Origin: Lachnospiraceae bacterium
Lineage (GTDB): Bacteria > Bacillota > Clostridia > Lachnospirales > Lachnospiraceae
DNA: 64,000 nt
Assembly: GCA_017468395.1 (NCBI GenBank)
Contig: JAFUIR010000005.1
Location: 110,226 to 174,225, forward strand
Reading direction: 5' to 3'
The position numbers and the translations under genes are program-made. The notes beneath the pieces are model-generated. The model had not been told where the DNA came from. It did no database searches and saw nothing but the letters and a program-made list of their open reading frames with translations. Below are positions 7,667 to 17,103 of the stretch, piece after piece. Numbering within the stretch: position 1 is the stretch's first letter; every line of letters begins with the position of its first letter.

Positions 7667-8140
7667 TTATAAGGGCTTTGCGCCTGCTTTTTCCTGTGCT
7701 TTTTCTATGGCACGTTTGAAAAATCCTTTTTTCTTTTCTTCTTTGACAGGTGCTTTGCCGTGAAGACCTTTTACTTCCAAAACATAGATGCCGCTTACGG
7801 TTGCTTTTACTTCCTTCTTTACAGGTACGGAATCAAAGATTTTTTCATCACATACCAAAGAGAGAATCTGGGGACCGACTTTTGCTTTGATGATGGGAAG
7901 TTTGGAACGACGCATCATCTTGGGGGTTTGGTCAATAACCATTTGTGGCAATCCGGATTGTTTTATGGGTAAGCGCTTTTTATCAATAATCAGCATGGAA
8001 ACAGTCATTTTGTTTGCTTCCATCATTTCTTTTTGCTCGTCCTGCTTTTTCTGAGCCTTTTTGCCTACAAAATATAAAACAACCAAAAGTGCAATAAGCA
8101 CTGCTAAAACAACGAGTAATACAATCTGCCAAGTTTGCAT
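7667..8140 (-). CDS. N-terminally anchored membrane protein, unknown function
   Basis: 157 aa with one membrane helix at residues about 5-27 (IVLLVVLAVLIALLVVLYFVG), then a Lys/Glu-rich stretch and a cytoplasmic beta-rich domain (SMLIIDKKRLPIK, KLPIIKAKVGPQILSLVCDE, EVKATVSGIYVLEVKG). The C-terminus is highly basic with Lys/Ala helices. The start ATG at 8140 has a full AGGAGG. A similar layout, but not clear homology, occurs in small proteins that sit at the membrane near lipid synthesis genes; here the gene is divergent from cls. Confidence 0.7.
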   Translation of the reverse strand: MQTWQIVLLVVLAVLIALLVVLYFVGKKAQKKQDEQKEMMEANKMTVSMLIIDKKRLPIKQSGLPQMVIDQTPKMMRRSKLPIIKAKVGPQILSLVCDEKIFDSVPVKKEVKATVSGIYVLEVKGLHGKAPVKEEKKKGFFKRAIEKAQEKAGAKPL

Positions 8141-8173
8141 TTGGGAAACCTCCTAAATAATGTTGCAATCTGT

Positions 8174-8202
8174 ATTGTACCATTCTTTTTTTTAATAGGC
8201 AA
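8174..8202 (-). promoter_or_regulatory. Sigma-A promoter of the 7667-8140 gene
   Basis: On the minus strand: TTGCCT (8202-8197), 17 bp, TACAAT (8179-8174), about 35 bp upstream of the ATG at 8140. Confidence 0.65.
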
Positions 8203-8235
8203 TAGCGCCGCGGGGTATTTTTTCCATAAAAAATG

Positions 8236-8244
8236 TGGTATACT
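8236..8244 (+). promoter_or_regulatory. Extended -10 promoter of cls
   Basis: TGGTATACT is an extended -10 element (TGn plus TATACT at 8239-8244), 34 bp before the cls ATG. No good -35 is visible. Confidence 0.5.
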
Positions 8245-8277
8245 AACTTTTATTATGGATAGAGGAGAAAAAATTTT

Positions 8278-9750
8278 ATGGAAGGAACTTGGCAGGAAAC
8301 CCTGACGGTAATCAATTTCATATTTAATCATTTGATGCTTTTGAATGGGCTCTTTGCCATTATTATCATTTTTTTTCAGCGCAGAAATCCGCAAAATGTT
8401 TGGACATGGTTACTTCTTCTCTATTTTATACCCGTACTGGGGTTTATTTTTTATCTGTTGATAGGGACGGATATGCGTAAGCAAAAAATGTTCAGAATCA
8501 AGGAGATTGAAGACAAATTAAGTGAGGTCATCAGGCGCCAGACGGAACAACTTCGAAGCAGGGAAATGGAAGAACTGATTCCGGAGATAGCGGAATATTC
8601 GGATTTGGTCATGTATAATCTGGATACTATGGGTTCTATGTTGACGGACAACAACGATGTGGACATTTTTACGGACGGAAATGATAAGTTTGACAAACTC
8701 ATTGAGGATTTGGAAAAAGCAAAGAAATTTATTCACATCCAATATTATATCATCAAAAACGATGTGCTTTTTAACCGTATCAAAGATGTACTGGTAAAAA
8801 AAGTAAAAGAGGGCGTGGAAGTGCGCATCCTTTATGACGCCATGGGATGCCGTTTTGTGCGGAAAAAGTATTGGAAAAAATTAAACGTCTGCGGAATTAA
8901 AACGGCAGAGTTCTTTCCGGCATTTCTGCGGTGGCTGCATTTGCGTATCAACTACCGCAATCACAGAAAAATTGTAGTCATTGATAATGAGATTGGTTAT
9001 GTGGGCGGTTTTAACATCGGCAAGGAATATATTGGTCTGGAACCGAAATTTGGATATTGGCGTGACACTCATCTGCGCATTGCCGGTGAAGCGGTTGCGG
9101 GACTGGAACTGCGTTTTTTGCTGGACTGGAATTATACTGCCAAGGAAAATCTGTTTACGGAGCCTAAATATGTAAATGGTTTTGGACCGGGCAGGCGGGA
9201 TAACTGTGATGTGCAGATTATTTACAGCGGTCCCGATACATCCAGACCCCAAATCCGTGACAATTATATTAAATTAATTAATAAAGCCAAAAAAAGTATA
9301 TGTATTCAAACTCCTTATTTTATTCCCGATGATGCCATGCTTTCAGCCCTTATGATTGCGCTTCACTCCGGGGTGGAGGTAAATCTTATGATTCCCTGTA
9401 AGCCGGACCACATGTTTGTGTACTGGGCCACTTATTCATACATGGGGGATTTAGTAATGAACGGCGCAAACTGCTATATTTACAATGACGGTTTTTTGCA
9501 CTCCAAGGGGCTGATTGTGGATGAAAAAGTATTTTGCTACGGAACTGCCAATATGGATATCCGCAGTTTTTCACTGAATTTTGAGGTGAACGCGGTAGTA
9601 TATGACGAGGTCAAGGCAAAAGAGATGGCGGAATACTTCAAGGAAGATTTAAAGCGCTGCTCTCGGATTACAAAGGATATTTATGCCGGACGCAGTTTAC
9701 TCATACGAATCAAGGAACAAGTATGCCGTTTGTTTTCACCTGTGCTCTAA
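8278..9750 (+). CDS. cls: Cardiolipin synthase (phospholipase D superfamily)
   Basis: Joins two phosphatidylglycerol molecules into cardiolipin and glycerol at the membrane. 490 aa, normal for bacterial Cls. Two N-terminal membrane helices (about residues 16-38 and 42-62) are followed by two PLD halves. The HKD motifs are NHRKIVVIDNE (about residue 227) and LHSKGLIVDEK (about residue 407), both complete with His, Lys and Asp. Start ATG follows GAGGAG. A single-gene unit by its spacing. Confidence 0.95.
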   Translation: MEGTWQETLTVINFIFNHLMLLNGLFAIIIIFFQRRNPQNVWTWLLLLYFIPVLGFIFYLLIGTDMRKQKMFRIKEIEDKLSEVIRRQTEQLRSREMEELIPEIAEYSDLVMYNLDTMGSMLTDNNDVDIFTDGNDKFDKLIEDLEKAKKFIHIQYYIIKNDVLFNRIKDVLVKKVKEGVEVRILYDAMGCRFVRKKYWKKLNVCGIKTAEFFPAFLRWLHLRINYRNHRKIVVIDNEIGYVGGFNIGKEYIGLEPKFGYWRDTHLRIAGEAVAGLELRFLLDWNYTAKENLFTEPKYVNGFGPGRRDNCDVQIIYSGPDTSRPQIRDNYIKLINKAKKSICIQTPYFIPDDAMLSALMIALHSGVEVNLMIPCKPDHMFVYWATYSYMGDLVMNGANCYIYNDGFLHSKGLIVDEKVFCYGTANMDIRSFSLNFEVNAVVYDEVKAKEMAEYFKEDLKRCSRITKDIYAGRSLLIRIKEQVCRLFSPVL

Positions 9751-9786
9751 AAATAAGAAAAAACTCTTTTATGAAAAGAAAATTTG

Positions 9787-9795
9787 TGGTAAAAT
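9787..9795 (+). promoter_or_regulatory. Extended -10 promoter of the lipoprotein gene
   Basis: TGGTAAAAT (TGn plus TAAAAT at 9790-9795), about 70 bp before the start at 9865. The -35 is poor. Confidence 0.4.
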
Positions 9796-9864
9796 GAGAC
9801 ATTGCACGTTGTAGTTGTGCATTATGAGGGTGAAAAAGTAAACAAAATAGATTGGAGTAAGAAA

Positions 9865-11025
9865 ATGAAAAAGAAATTAGTGTTATTGCTGGCAGGCTGC
9901 ATGGTTCTTTCCGTGCTGGGCGGCTGCGGTAAAAAAGATGAAGAAAAGTCCGGATCCACTGAAAACCAGACCCAGACACAGAGTGCGCAGAGTACAGAAA
10001 ATACAGGTGAGACAACAGAAGATACGGAATTTATGGCGGATGTGGAAGCCGTAAATTTGATTGATGTAAAAGTAGAAGACTATGTGACCATGGGAGATTA
10101 TAAAGGTCTTAAAATGAGTTTTGATGCAAAAGGCACTTATACAGAGGCTGATGTAGAGGAACTTGCCCTTTCTGCATATTCAGGTTACGGCGGTGTCACA
10201 AACAGGGCGGCTGCTTTGGGAGATACCGTAAATATCGATTTTTGCGGTAAAATAGATGGCGTTGCATTTGATGGTGGTACAGCGCAGGCTTATGAACTGA
10301 CCCTTGGTTCCGGTCAGTTTATCGGTGGATTTGAAGATGGGCTGGTAGGAGTAAAGCCCGGTGAAACGGTAGATTTGAATCTCTCTTTCCCCAATCCTTA
10401 CGATCCCAATCCGGATTTGGCCGGAAAGCCCGTGGTGTTTACCGTAACAGTGAACTTCATTCTTCCTACAGATGCTTCCCAGATGGAAGATTCCGTAGTT
10501 GCATCCATGGGAAATGAATACTATGATACAGTAGAAGAGTTCAAACAGTATTGCCGTGAGTATTTGGAGTATGAAATAGAGAATGCTTATGTGACAGGAA
10601 AACAAAATGCTGCTTTAACGGCACTGTTGGAAGTGGCAACAGTAAATGGTGCTCCGGACGGACTGATTAAGAAATATTATGCGAATATTTATTCCAGCAT
10701 TGAAGCCCAGGCTGCAATGTACGGCATGGATGTGGAATTGTTTGGAACTTACTTCCTCGGAACAGATGTAGTAACTTACGCCTCTACTTATGCGGAAGAA
10801 TCTGCAAAGCAGAGTATGGTAATCCAGTATGTTGCAAATGCGGAGAATTTAAATATATCCGGTGAAGAACTGGATAAATGCATCCAAGAGTTTGCAGAGA
10901 AAAACAAAACCACGGCAGAGAATGTGCGTAGCGATGGTAATGAAGAGGTACTGAGAGAGTACTTTATGTTTGAAAAAGTGTTAGATTTTATCGTAGAAAA
11001 CGGCGATGTCACTGAAATACAGTAA
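9865..11025 (+). CDS. FKBP/trigger-factor-like foldase lipoprotein
   Basis: 386 aa from ATG 9865 (GGAGTAAG upstream); an upstream in-frame start at 9802 would place 21 odd residues before the signal. The signal peptide MKKKLVLLLAGCMVLSVLGG ends in a lipobox LGGC, so the protein is anchored outside the membrane. A Ser/Thr/Gln/Glu-rich linker follows. An FKBP-type prolyl isomerase domain lies at about residues 113-200 (YELTLGSGQFIGGFEDGLVG). The helical remainder resembles the trigger-factor C-terminal domain. Likely role: folding of exported proteins. It precedes asnS without an obvious terminator. Confidence 0.9.
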   Translation: MKKKLVLLLAGCMVLSVLGGCGKKDEEKSGSTENQTQTQSAQSTENTGETTEDTEFMADVEAVNLIDVKVEDYVTMGDYKGLKMSFDAKGTYTEADVEELALSAYSGYGGVTNRAAALGDTVNIDFCGKIDGVAFDGGTAQAYELTLGSGQFIGGFEDGLVGVKPGETVDLNLSFPNPYDPNPDLAGKPVVFTVTVNFILPTDASQMEDSVVASMGNEYYDTVEEFKQYCREYLEYEIENAYVTGKQNAALTALLEVATVNGAPDGLIKKYYANIYSSIEAQAAMYGMDVELFGTYFLGTDVVTYASTYAEESAKQSMVIQYVANAENLNISGEELDKCIQEFAEKNKTTAENVRSDGNEEVLREYFMFEKVLDFIVENGDVTEIQ

Positions 11026-11079
11026 AATAATTTTATGATAACGATAGAAAAGTGCCAAAGTGGCAGATGGAGGTAAATT

Positions 11080-12471
11080 ATGGAATTGACAGATATCAGA
11101 GAGTTATATCGTGAGAGAGAAAAATATGTCGGAAAGAAAGTGACCGTGGGCGGTTGGGTAAGAAGTAACCGTGATTCCAAAACTTTTGGTTTTATGGTAA
11201 TTAATGACGGTACATTCTTTGAAACATTACAGGTAGTTTACAGCGATAATCTGGAAAACTTTGCAGCACTGGCAAAATTAAACGTAGGTTCCGCAGTGGT
11301 GGTAACAGGTACAATTGTGGAAACACCGCAGGCAAAACAGCCTTTTGAAATGCAGGCAGAGGAAGTGCTGGTGGAAGGTTTGTCTACCGCAGATTACCCT
11401 CTTCAGAAGAAACGTCACAGTTTTGAATATTTGAGAACAATCTCCCACCTTCGTCCCAGAACCAACACATTCCAGGCGGTATTCAGAGTGCGTTCCCTGA
11501 TTGCTTATGCAATTCACAATTTCTTTATGGAGAGAGGCTTTGTATATGTTCACACACCCCTGATTACAGGAAGTGACTGTGAAGGTGCCGGCGAAATGTT
11601 CCAGGTAACTACCATGGACCTGAACAATATTCCTAAGACAGAGGATGGCAAAGTAGATTTCTCACAGGATTTCTTTAACAAACCTACCAACCTGACTGTA
11701 AGCGGACAACTTAATGGCGAAACATTTGCATGTGCATTTAAGAACATTTATACATTCGGACCTACTTTCCGTGCGGAGAACTCCAACACAACCCGTCATG
11801 CGGCTGAATTCTGGATGATTGAGCCTGAAATAGCATTTGCAGACTTGAAGGACGATATGATTTTGGCAGAATCCATGCTGAAATATGTTATCCGCTATGT
11901 GCTTGAAAATGCTCCCGAAGAGATGAAATTCTTCAACGAATTCATTGACAAGGGACTGATTGAAAGACTTGAGCATGTTGTAAATTCTGATTTCGGTCAT
12001 GTGACATATACAGAGGCAATCGAAATTCTTGAAAAACACAATGACGAGTTTGATTACAAAGTTTACTGGGGATGCGATCTTCAGACAGAACATGAGAGAT
12101 ATTTGACAGAAAAAGAATTTAAACGTCCTGTATTTGTAACAGATTATCCTAAGGAGATTAAAGCCTTCTACATGAAGTTGAACGAGGATGGAAAGACAGT
12201 AGCGGCTATGGACTGTCTCGTACCCGGAATCGGTGAAATCATCGGCGGAAGCCAGAGAGAGGATAAACTGGAAATTCTGGAAGCACGTATGGATGAACTT
12301 GGTCTGAACAAGGCAGATTATGATTTCTATCTTGACCTCAGAAGATATGGTTCTGTACGCCATGCAGGCTTCGGACTTGGCTTTGAAAGATGCGTGATGT
12401 ATCTGACAGGAATGGGTAACATCCGCGATGTTCTTCCTTTCCCCAGAACCGTAAACAACTGCGAATTATAA
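11080..12471 (+). CDS. asnS: Asparagine--tRNA ligase
   Basis: A class II synthetase charging tRNA-Asn. 463 aa, standard. The N-terminal OB-fold anticodon-binding domain ([20 protein letters not shown]) is followed by the catalytic domain. Motif 2 is [20 protein letters not shown] and motif 3 is [13 protein letters not shown] near the C-terminus. The [13 protein letters not shown] segment separates it from AspS. The start ATG has GGAGG at 6 bases. No T-box leader fits in the 54-bp gap upstream. Confidence 0.98.
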   Translation: MELTDIRELYREREKYVGKKVTVGGWVRSNRDSKTFGFMVINDGTFFETLQVVYSDNLENFAALAKLNVGSAVVVTGTIVETPQAKQPFEMQAEEVLVEGLSTADYPLQKKRHSFEYLRTISHLRPRTNTFQAVFRVRSLIAYAIHNFFMERGFVYVHTPLITGSDCEGAGEMFQVTTMDLNNIPKTEDGKVDFSQDFFNKPTNLTVSGQLNGETFACAFKNIYTFGPTFRAENSNTTRHAAEFWMIEPEIAFADLKDDMILAESMLKYVIRYVLENAPEEMKFFNEFIDKGLIERLEHVVNSDFGHVTYTEAIEILEKHNDEFDYKVYWGCDLQTEHERYLTEKEFKRPVFVTDYPKEIKAFYMKLNEDGKTVAAMDCLVPGIGEIIGGSQREDKLEILEARMDELGLNKADYDFYLDLRRYGSVRHAGFGLGFERCVMYLTGMGNIRDVLPFPRTVNNCEL

Positions 12472-12507
12472 TTGCAACAGTAATAAGTAAATGAATAAGT
12501 TTAAAAG

Positions 12508-12539
12508 GACTTCTTCGCCTAAGGCGCGGAAGTCTTTTT
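12508..12539 (+). terminator. Terminator of asnS
   Basis: GACTTC...CGCC, loop TAA, GGCG...GAAGTC with a 2-nt internal mismatch, then TTTTTG. Confidence 0.8.
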
Positions 12540-12605
12540 GTTTACACAAAATTACGCATGTGATAAAATAGAATATAATTTGCAAAAAAAGGTAAAAGTA
12601 TCATT

Positions 12606-14879
12606 ATGCGGAAAATTAGGGAAATAAAGATGTGGAAGAAAAAGCCTTTTGTGGCAGCAACAGTTGTTTTAGGCCTTTTACTTCTTTTTCTGTTTATAAA
12701 ATTAATAATGCCCTGTAAGGAATATCATTTTGAAGGCGGATATGCATTTGAGACAGGAGTGGCTACAAGTAATACCGTGATTTATGATGGTATTTCTTTG
12801 ACGCCCGGTGTGTACCGGATAGAGTTAGCTTACGAAACGGATACCGACCTGGGGGCGTACTGTAATGTGCAGGACGGAACGGTTTATACCGGCGGGCTGC
12901 TTTGCAACGGGGAGCATATGTACAGTGCGCTGGAAAAAACGGAATATGAGATGTGGTTATATGAAAGCACAGAGAATTTACAGGTTGTGCTAACTTTTGC
13001 CGGAAATGGGAATTTAACTACGGGCAATTTAAAGATTGTGGAAACCAATCAACTTTGGACCATGCTTTTGACTATGGTGTTGTTTGGGGCAGCGGTTTTT
13101 TATAGCGTGCTTGCTTTTTATTATTATGACAAAGAGCATCCGGTTTCTAAGGAGAAAAAACAGGTGTTTTTCTTTCTGGCGGTTATCAGTTTTATAGCGT
13201 CCCTGCCGTATTTGTACGGATGCAGTTACACAGGAGCGGATTTGACCTACCATCTCCAGAGAATCGAGGGGGTAAAAGACGGACTTTTGTCCGGTCAGTT
13301 CCCTGTGCGTTTAGAGCCCAAATGGGTATACAACCATGGATATGCGGATGCCATTTTTTATTGTAATGCCCTTTTGTATTTCCCGGCTGTGCTACGCATA
13401 TTGGGATTTACGGTAACGGCAAGTTACAATGTATATTGCATTTTCCTGACAATTGCTACAGTGTGGATTTCCTATTATTCCTTCAGCAGAATTTTCAAAA
13501 ATGATACTATCGGCGTGATATGCAGTGCATTATATACATTGTCTGTTTTCAGGATTTATAAGTTGGTAATTACCACGGCAGTGGGAGAAGGCAGTGCAGT
13601 AACATTTATACCACTGGTAATTTACGGTTTGTACCGGGTGTTTTCCGAAGAACCGAAAGAACCTAAGTATAAAACCGCATGGGTGCCTATTATGCTGGGA
13701 TATGCGGGACTTATTCAAACCCATGTATTGACCTGTGAAATTACTGCTTTGGTTACGGTTATTATTTGTTTGATTTATATCAGAAAAATTTTCTGCAAAG
13801 ATACCTTTTGGGAATTGGCAAAAGGAGCCATGGGTGCCCTTCTTCTCAGTATATGGTTTTTGATTCCTTTTTTGGATTATTATGTGACGCAGGATGTGCA
13901 CATCAAACATGTATCAGCCCGCACCATACAGTCCAGCGGTCTTACTTTGGCTCATCTGCTGTTTCATTTTTGGAATAACGGAGCCCACACACCCGCTGAC
14001 GGAAGCGGGGTATATCATTCCCATCCCGTGGGAATCGGCCTGGTGCTGATTATTGGTCTGGGACTGTTTTTGATTCTCTGGTTTAGCGGTGCCTTCCAAA
14101 AGATGGACGATGGTTTTGCGTCTTTTACAAAAAGGATAAGTTTGATTGGCATTATTTTACTGGTAATGAGTTTGAATGTTTTCCCTTGGGACAAAATTCA
14201 GGATTTGCATCCGGTGGCGGCATCTTTGGTCAGCAGTTTGCAGTTTCCTAACCGTTTCCTTGGGTGGGGCAGTGTATGCCTGATTTTAGTCTTCGGGTTT
14301 TGCCTGTGGTATTTTTGCTCCAAGGGTTCAAAGGCCTACTGGATTATGGTGGCGGTGGCACTTTTGGGAGTGACATCGTCAGGTATGTACCTTCTGGATT
14401 ATGTAAAAATGGGACAGGGCTATTATGAATTGTACAACGAAGAGAGCATGGGCTTTGGATATATTTCCGGCGGGGAGTATGTTATCGAGGGCACCGATGC
14501 GGATAAACTCAGTTTTGCCAAACCGGAAGTTTATGGCGATGTGGAATTACTTTCTTATGAAAAAGGATGTCTGCAGGCAACTCTTACTTGCGTCAATCCT
14601 TCCGGCGAGCAGGGATATGTAGATGTGCCCCTTCTTTTGTACAAAGGTTATGAAGCCTTTTGCCAAGAGACAGAAGAAGAAATAGAATTAACCTATGGGA
14701 AAAATAATGTGATCCGGGCACTTATCCCGGCAGGTTTTGAGGGCAGTTTGAAAATTGGTTTTGTAAGCCCCATCTACTGGAGAATAGCCGAAATTATCAG
14801 TGCGCTGACGATAGCTATGCTGCTGGTAACCGGTTGGAAATATCGGAGGAAAAAAGATGTTAAGAAAGAAATGCAATAG
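12606..14879 (+). CDS. Large multi-spanning membrane protein, PTPS-related/GT-C-like (paralogue 1)
   Basis: 757 aa. One N-terminal helix (about 13-33), an outside beta-rich domain (about 35-145), then around 11 more helices to about residue 580, a second soluble domain (about 590-725) and a last helix. The motif GADLTYHLQRIEGVKDGL after helix 3, with an Asp and a His, resembles the outside-loop acidic site of GT-C glycosyltransferases and of the 6-pyruvoyl-tetrahydropterin-synthase-related membrane family. FPWDKIQ recurs in all three paralogues. Probable role: transfer or export of surface sugars; the substrate is unknown. An alternative start is ATG 12630. Confidence 0.8.
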   Translation: MRKIREIKMWKKKPFVAATVVLGLLLLFLFIKLIMPCKEYHFEGGYAFETGVATSNTVIYDGISLTPGVYRIELAYETDTDLGAYCNVQDGTVYTGGLLCNGEHMYSALEKTEYEMWLYESTENLQVVLTFAGNGNLTTGNLKIVETNQLWTMLLTMVLFGAAVFYSVLAFYYYDKEHPVSKEKKQVFFFLAVISFIASLPYLYGCSYTGADLTYHLQRIEGVKDGLLSGQFPVRLEPKWVYNHGYADAIFYCNALLYFPAVLRILGFTVTASYNVYCIFLTIATVWISYYSFSRIFKNDTIGVICSALYTLSVFRIYKLVITTAVGEGSAVTFIPLVIYGLYRVFSEEPKEPKYKTAWVPIMLGYAGLIQTHVLTCEITALVTVIICLIYIRKIFCKDTFWELAKGAMGALLLSIWFLIPFLDYYVTQDVHIKHVSARTIQSSGLTLAHLLFHFWNNGAHTPADGSGVYHSHPVGIGLVLIIGLGLFLILWFSGAFQKMDDGFASFTKRISLIGIILLVMSLNVFPWDKIQDLHPVAASLVSSLQFPNRFLGWGSVCLILVFGFCLWYFCSKGSKAYWIMVAVALLGVTSSGMYLLDYVKMGQGYYELYNEESMGFGYISGGEYVIEGTDADKLSFAKPEVYGDVELLSYEKGCLQATLTCVNPSGEQGYVDVPLLLYKGYEAFCQETEEEIELTYGKNNVIRALIPAGFEGSLKIGFVSPIYWRIAEIISALTIAMLLVTGWKYRRKKDVKKEMQ

Positions 14880-17103
14880 ATTTGTCTTATTGCTCATAGC
14901 GGAACTTCTCTTAATATTGCTATTAATTCCGGGATGTTTCCGCAAGGAAGAGGTTGTTTTTTCCGTAGTGGGTGAAGATATTGGGCAGTCTGTCGTATCT
15001 ATGGATACTTACAAAATTTTCAGCAGTGAAATGTTCTCCCTTGAGCCCGCTGTTTATCAAGTAAGAGTACAGACGAGACTTTCGGAAGGGAAAAGTTTGT
15101 ATACGGAGTTAAAATACGATAACGCCAATTTTAATGCGGTAAAAACCAATGGCGTGACTATTTTCTCCGGCTGTGAATATACGGATTTTGAAGTTTATGT
15201 GTCAGATACAGTATCCAATGCCTATATGCAGTGCTATTTTTACGGCAGTGATACCAATGATTTGTTGCAGTTGGACATATATAAAACGGCTATCGGAAAC
15301 CGTCTGCTGGTGTTTATGGTAATCATAGGAATGGCAATACTGGACGGTATGCTTTTGCTACGAAAAGGCATTTTGGAACAACGAGTAACCAAGAAGCAGC
15401 AAATAGTACTTTGGACGTTGACCGCCGGAGTTTTGCTGGCTTATTTTCCGTATCTGACAGATTACTTTTCTTTGGGAGCGGATTCCCTGTTCCATTTAGA
15501 GCGTGTTGCCAATTTGAAAGAGACGCTAATGAATGGAACATCTTTACCGGTAAGGATACAGGACAGATGGTTATATGAACATGGCTATGCGGTTTCCTTT
15601 TTCTACGGGGATTTGTGCCTTTTTGTTCCGGCGTTGCTGATGTTAATCGGGTTCCCTCTTATGACTGCCTACAAAATGTTTGTGTTTGTTGTGATGGCGG
15701 CAACGGCGGCGGTGGCATATCATTGTTTCAAAAAATGTGTCAAAAATGAATATGCGGCTCTCTTTGGCAGCATGATTTATTTGCTTGCGCCATACCGTAT
15801 ATTTAATGTATACAGCAGATGGGCGGTGGGCGAATATACTGCCATGATTTTCCTGCCTATGGTTTGCTGCGGACTTTATTTGTTATATACGGAAAATGTG
15901 GAGTCACAGGATTATAAAAAGCATAAATGGTATGTGATTTGGGGATTGGCGGCAATATTACAGTGCCATATCATTACCACAGAACTTGTGGGAATCTCTA
16001 TTTTGCTGGTGTGCCTTTTGTTTTGGAAAAAAACTTTCCGCAAACAGACATTTTTGCAACTGACCTTGGCAGCAGGACTTACTTTGTTAGTTACAGCATG
16101 GTATTGGCTTCCCATGGTCTATATGCTTGGTAGCGATGCCTATATTTTCCAGGCTTTACCACAGACAAAGATGCAGTCAAGAGGACTTTGGTTTGCAAGT
16201 ATTTTCCAATTGCTTCCAAACAAAGGAAGCGCCCAAAACGGAATGGTGCAGTGTGAACCGGTGCATATTGGTGTAGGTGCTTTTATGTTGCTGGTGGTAT
16301 ACCCCGTGTGGAAGTTTTTGGCGAAGAAAAAAGACGGGATTTGCACGTTCCTTGCAGCAGGCAGTGCAGTGACTATTATTATAAGCACCAGATATTTCCC
16401 TTGGGATGGGATTATGGAAATTCCGGTCATCGGATATGTGATTTCCGCTATGCAGTTCCCTTCCCGCTGGATGATAGTGGCAACAGTTCTTGCGGCCATG
16501 TTTGCAGCATTTTTCTTTGAAAAAGTGATAATGGAAAGCGGTACTTTGGGCAAGGCATTTTTGGCCTGTGTGGCGGCAATCACGGTTGTATGCGCTGTTT
16601 ATCATGTGAACGATGTTGCATTTGAGTCCGGGGCAGTTTATTTGTACGAAGAAGAAAACATGGGAACCATTTCGGTGGGCAACGGGGAATACATGTTGCA
16701 GGAGGTAGCGCTGTCTGAACTGCGTTACCATGAACCGGTGGCGGAAGAAGGTCTTGAATGGTCCGGTTATAAAAAGAAAGGCACACATATTACCATTTCC
16801 CTTGCCAATACTTCCGGAAAAGTGCGGTACTTGGAAGTGCCTTTGATGGGATACAAAGGCTATGGAATCAAGACAGAAAAGACAGGTGCAGATATTCCTG
16901 TGATTGCCGCTGAGCGTGGCAGCCACGGTGATTTGCGTATAGAGGTGCCCGCCGGATATGAAGGAACTATTCAAATAGCCTATGAGGGGCTTGCGCTCTT
17001 TAAGGCAGCAGAGGTGGTTTCGCTTGTAACGCTTTTGGCAATGGCAGGATGGTATATTTACATGGAGCGTAGAAAAGTGCAGGAAGGTAAGAAAAATGGT
17101 TGA
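14857..17103 (+). CDS. Large multi-spanning membrane protein, PTPS-related/GT-C-like (paralogue 2)
   Basis: 748 aa, overlapping the previous gene by 23 bp, with GGAGG inside its end. The design is the same as paralogue 1: an N-terminal helix, outside domain, GADSLFHLERVANLKETL motif with Asp and His, many helices, RYFPWDGI, and a C-terminal soluble domain with one last helix. The N-terminal segment ends LLLIPGC, which resembles a lipobox, although Pro at -2 is unusual. Tandem duplication with paralogue 1 is clear from the shared order of motifs. The two may act together or on different substrates. Confidence 0.8.
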   Translation: MLRKKCNRFVLLLIAELLLILLLIPGCFRKEEVVFSVVGEDIGQSVVSMDTYKIFSSEMFSLEPAVYQVRVQTRLSEGKSLYTELKYDNANFNAVKTNGVTIFSGCEYTDFEVYVSDTVSNAYMQCYFYGSDTNDLLQLDIYKTAIGNRLLVFMVIIGMAILDGMLLLRKGILEQRVTKKQQIVLWTLTAGVLLAYFPYLTDYFSLGADSLFHLERVANLKETLMNGTSLPVRIQDRWLYEHGYAVSFFYGDLCLFVPALLMLIGFPLMTAYKMFVFVVMAATAAVAYHCFKKCVKNEYAALFGSMIYLLAPYRIFNVYSRWAVGEYTAMIFLPMVCCGLYLLYTENVESQDYKKHKWYVIWGLAAILQCHIITTELVGISILLVCLLFWKKTFRKQTFLQLTLAAGLTLLVTAWYWLPMVYMLGSDAYIFQALPQTKMQSRGLWFASIFQLLPNKGSAQNGMVQCEPVHIGVGAFMLLVVYPVWKFLAKKKDGICTFLAAGSAVTIIISTRYFPWDGIMEIPVIGYVISAMQFPSRWMIVATVLAAMFAAFFFEKVIMESGTLGKAFLACVAAITVVCAVYHVNDVAFESGAVYLYEEENMGTISVGNGEYMLQEVALSELRYHEPVAEEGLEWSGYKKKGTHITISLANTSGKVRYLEVPLMGYKGYGIKTEKTGADIPVIAAERGSHGDLRIEVPAGYEGTIQIAYEGLALFKAAEVVSLVTLLAMAGWYIYMERRKVQEGKKNG

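Noticed and set aside
11026-11079. T-box leader for asnS
   Set aside because: The gap is 54 bp, too short, with no specifier or terminator hairpin.
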